Assembly: GCA_003156695.1 (NCBI GenBank)
Contig: PMHN01000288.1
Coordinates: forward strand, 1 to 6,791
Reading direction: 5' to 3'
DNA: 6,791 nt
Source: Gammaproteobacteria bacterium
Lineage (GTDB): Bacteria > Pseudomonadota > Gammaproteobacteria > Steroidobacterales > Steroidobacteraceae
Position 1 is the stretch's first letter, and each line of letters starts with the position of its first letter. The notes below the pieces were generated by a model that was not told where the DNA came from, did not search any database, and saw nothing but the letters and a program-made list of their open reading frames with translations. Shown here in pieces: positions 5,406 to 6,791 of this stretch. A program made the translations under genes and the position numbers.

Positions 5406-6440
5406 TCACAGGCCGAGTTCCTCTTCAGCCGTCGGGGTGGATTCGCGCTCCTCGCTCTGGCGGCCGGCGCTCTGTTCGGTGTGAGAGCGATCTCGGAGCT
5501 GCGCAGCCCTTTCCGCCTCCTTCGGCCGCAGGCGTAGCCACGCCTCCCGCGCCTGGCGCCGAATTTCCTCAAGATCGTTGGTCTGTGCAACCGGCTTTTC
5601 ACGTTGCTGCATGCGTGCCGCATCCGCACTGCCTGCAGCTGCGCTGCCCTTTGCCGCTGCCTCTGCAGAGTGCTCCAACCGCCGCTCAACGCGCTCGCGA
5701 TATCCGGCGCGCAGCCGCTCGGCAAGCTCACTGCGCACACCGCGCTGTTCCATTTTCAAATGCATCAAGGGAATTCTCGGCAGCGGCTCACGGTCGACCC
5801 CCTGGGCCGCGAGGCTGCGATGGTCGACGCGCGCCTCGACGTTTGCCTCCCGTAACGCCTCGTTGGTGAGTGTGGCCCAGCGTTCGCGCAAGCTCAGGTA
5901 TTCCTGGCGGTGATCGGGCAGTTCGTGCCTGCGGCGCTCGCGCCCCGACATGTCGAGGCCGGCTTTGGCGCCAAGTCCAGCCGGTGTCACCTCGCGCGTT
6001 GTCGTGAGCAGGTGGGCGTGGAAGTTGCGCGTATCGCCCTCGGGGCGAGGGTCATGAACTGCGAGATCTACGGCGACTTTGTAGCGCTCGGCGACCTCGC
6101 GGGAAAACGTGCGGGCCAGTGAGACGCGCTGCGAGGGACTCAGCTCGGGAGGCAGGGCGACCTGATATTCGCGCGCAACCCTGGCGTTGTGCCGCTTCTC
6201 GGCGTGCTCGGCGGTGTTCCACAACCGTTCGCGGTTGCGCGCCCAGGCGGCTGCTGCGCCATCAAACTGTCCGGGCAGGAATATCTCGGCATGCACGACA
6301 TCACGGCGGCGGGTGTAGTTGTGCAACTCGCCGCTGCGCTCGTCGCGAATGCGCTCACCGGCCCGGTACGCTGCGGCGGCGGTCGCGCGCCGTCCGGCAC
6401 CGCGGCCAATAGAGTTGATTTGCAGGTAGAAGATGGCCAC
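5406..6440 (-). CDS. mobA: MobA/MobL-family relaxase (MOBQ type)
   Basis: This 344-residue protein would nick the transfer origin and attach covalently to the transferred strand. It starts at a GTG with the typical MAIFYLQINSIGR strand. Motif I with the likely nucleophile is ATAAAAYRAGERI (Y25). The conserved WNTAEHAEKRHNARVAREYQ block covers about 74-93. The metal-binding histidine motif is VHDP then NFHAHLLTT (H129, H141, H143), and DHRSLAAQGVDREP lies near 206-219. The relaxase domain fills about 1-230; the rest is Arg/Glu-rich, probably helical, and has no primase or helicase domain. GTG is preferred because the upstream coupling-protein gene stops just three bases before it, implying coupled translation. 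No oriT is recognisable here; it may lie beyond the right edge. Confidence 0.9.
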   Translation of the reverse strand: MAIFYLQINSIGRGAGRRATAAAAYRAGERIRDERSGELHNYTRRRDVVHAEIFLPGQFDGAAAAWARNRERLWNTAEHAEKRHNARVAREYQVALPPELSPSQRVSLARTFSREVAERYKVAVDLAVHDPRPEGDTRNFHAHLLTTTREVTPAGLGAKAGLDMSGRERRRHELPDHRQEYLSLRERWATLTNEALREANVEARVDHRSLAAQGVDREPLPRIPLMHLKMEQRGVRSELAERLRAGYRERVERRLEHSAEAAAKGSAAAGSADAARMQQREKPVAQTNDLEEIRRQAREAWLRLRPKEAERAAQLRDRSHTEQSAGRQSEERESTPTAEEELGL

Positions 6441-6443
6441 GGG

Positions 6444-6791
6444 CTAGCGTCCGCCTGTGAATCTGACCCGCAACCAGTCGGTGGACGACGCGGTTTTCAG
6501 ATACCCGGTCAGATCCGGGAGTTGCTCGATCTGTGACGCCAGCACGGCCATCTCGGTGACATGCTGATCGCTCACGCTGGTGGAGCGACGCGCACCGCGT
6601 GCGGCAAAGAAACCCTCCCGATCGCGGCCGCGTGAGGTCTGCCGTCGAATCACCTCGCGCTCGCCAATGAGCCGTGACGCGAACTGCGACGTGCCGCCGT
6701 GCTCGCTTCCCGCGCAGCGAAGGATCAGCGTGTTGCCGCAATTCTCGACGATGGTATGCGCGTCGCCTTGCCCGTAAGTGCTCGATACTTG
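6444..6791 (-). CDS. TraD-like type IV coupling protein, C-terminal part, runs off the right edge
   Basis: The frame is open from the right edge to a TAG at 6446-6444, giving 115 residues of a longer protein. Visible blocks are TIVENCGNTLILRCAGSEHGGT, shown here as TIVENCGNTLILRC then GGTSQFASRLIGEREVIRRQ, followed by RRSTSVSDQHVTEMAVLASQIEQLPDLTGYLK. These resemble the last part of the ATPase domain of TraD/TraG/VirD4-type coupling proteins, hexameric inner-membrane ATPases that link the relaxase-DNA complex to the secretion channel. The Walker A and B motifs would be upstream, outside the window. A GTG at 6653 lies inside the frame but is internal, since the same protein family continues upstream of it. 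The gene ends three bases before the relaxase start, supporting one operon. The family call is by remembered pattern over the C-terminus only. Confidence 0.65.
   Translation of the reverse strand, partial: QVSSTYGQGDAHTIVENCGNTLILRCAGSEHGGTSQFASRLIGEREVIRRQTSRGRDREGFFAARGARRSTSVSDQHVTEMAVLASQIEQLPDLTGYLKTASSTDWLRVRFTGGR

Noticed and set aside
5366..5740. N-terminal extension of the phosphoribosyltransferase frame
   Set aside because: It is antisense or out of frame with the relaxase C-terminus and low in complexity. The family-like sequence begins at the GTG at 5365.
1..6791. CRISPR array, tRNA or rRNA gene, insertion sequence
   Set aside because: No regularly spaced direct repeats, no tRNA-like cloverleaf with a recognisable T-loop, no rRNA-like sequence and no transposase or terminal inverted repeats were seen on either strand.

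Overview
This window looks like two unrelated pieces of proteobacterial DNA joined near position 1300. The left piece (1 to about 1300) is very GC-rich. It holds the start of an unknown lysine- and arginine-rich helical protein and the C-terminal part of a VIT1/CCC1-type iron/manganese transporter, both on the minus strand. Between them lies a stretch with REP-like inverted repeats. From memory of these families this side reads like an alphaproteobacterium, perhaps Caulobacterales; that is inference, not a search result.

The right piece (about 1300 to 6791) reads like a gammaproteobacterium such as the Xanthomonadales, again inferred. It opens with the last roughly 55 residues of an MBL-fold hydrolase (its winged-helix tail) on the plus strand. 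This is coupled by a TAATG overlap to a complete M14 metallopeptidase, which overlaps an exported PAP2-superfamily protein by 29 bases. The three form a tight plus-strand operon. The transporter and the hydrolase fragment are cut at the same place, face opposite ways and have no transposon or site-specific recombination signal between them. The simplest readings are an assembly chimera or an illegitimate rearrangement.

After a 181-base spacer comes a type II toxin-antitoxin pair, hicA-hicB, on the plus strand. Its base composition is less GC-rich than the flanks, and its HicB is short, with no DNA-binding domain. From 4733 to the right edge, three minus-strand genes form a DNA-mobilisation module read right to left: the C-terminus of a TraD-like coupling protein, a MobA/MobL (MOBQ-type) relaxase, and a ComF-like phosphoribosyltransferase. 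The gaps are 3 and 40 bases. The coupling protein would bring the relaxase-DNA complex to a transfer channel. Why a phosphoribosyltransferase travels with them is not known to me. The toxin-antitoxin pair sits where a mobile element would meet ordinary chromosomal genes, so the edge of an integrated conjugative or mobilisable element probably lies between 4096 and 4732.

I did not find a convincing new multi-gene system. The points most worth a second look are the junction near 1300, the PAP2 protein with altered phosphatase motifs, and the phosphoribosyltransferase in the mobilisation operon.
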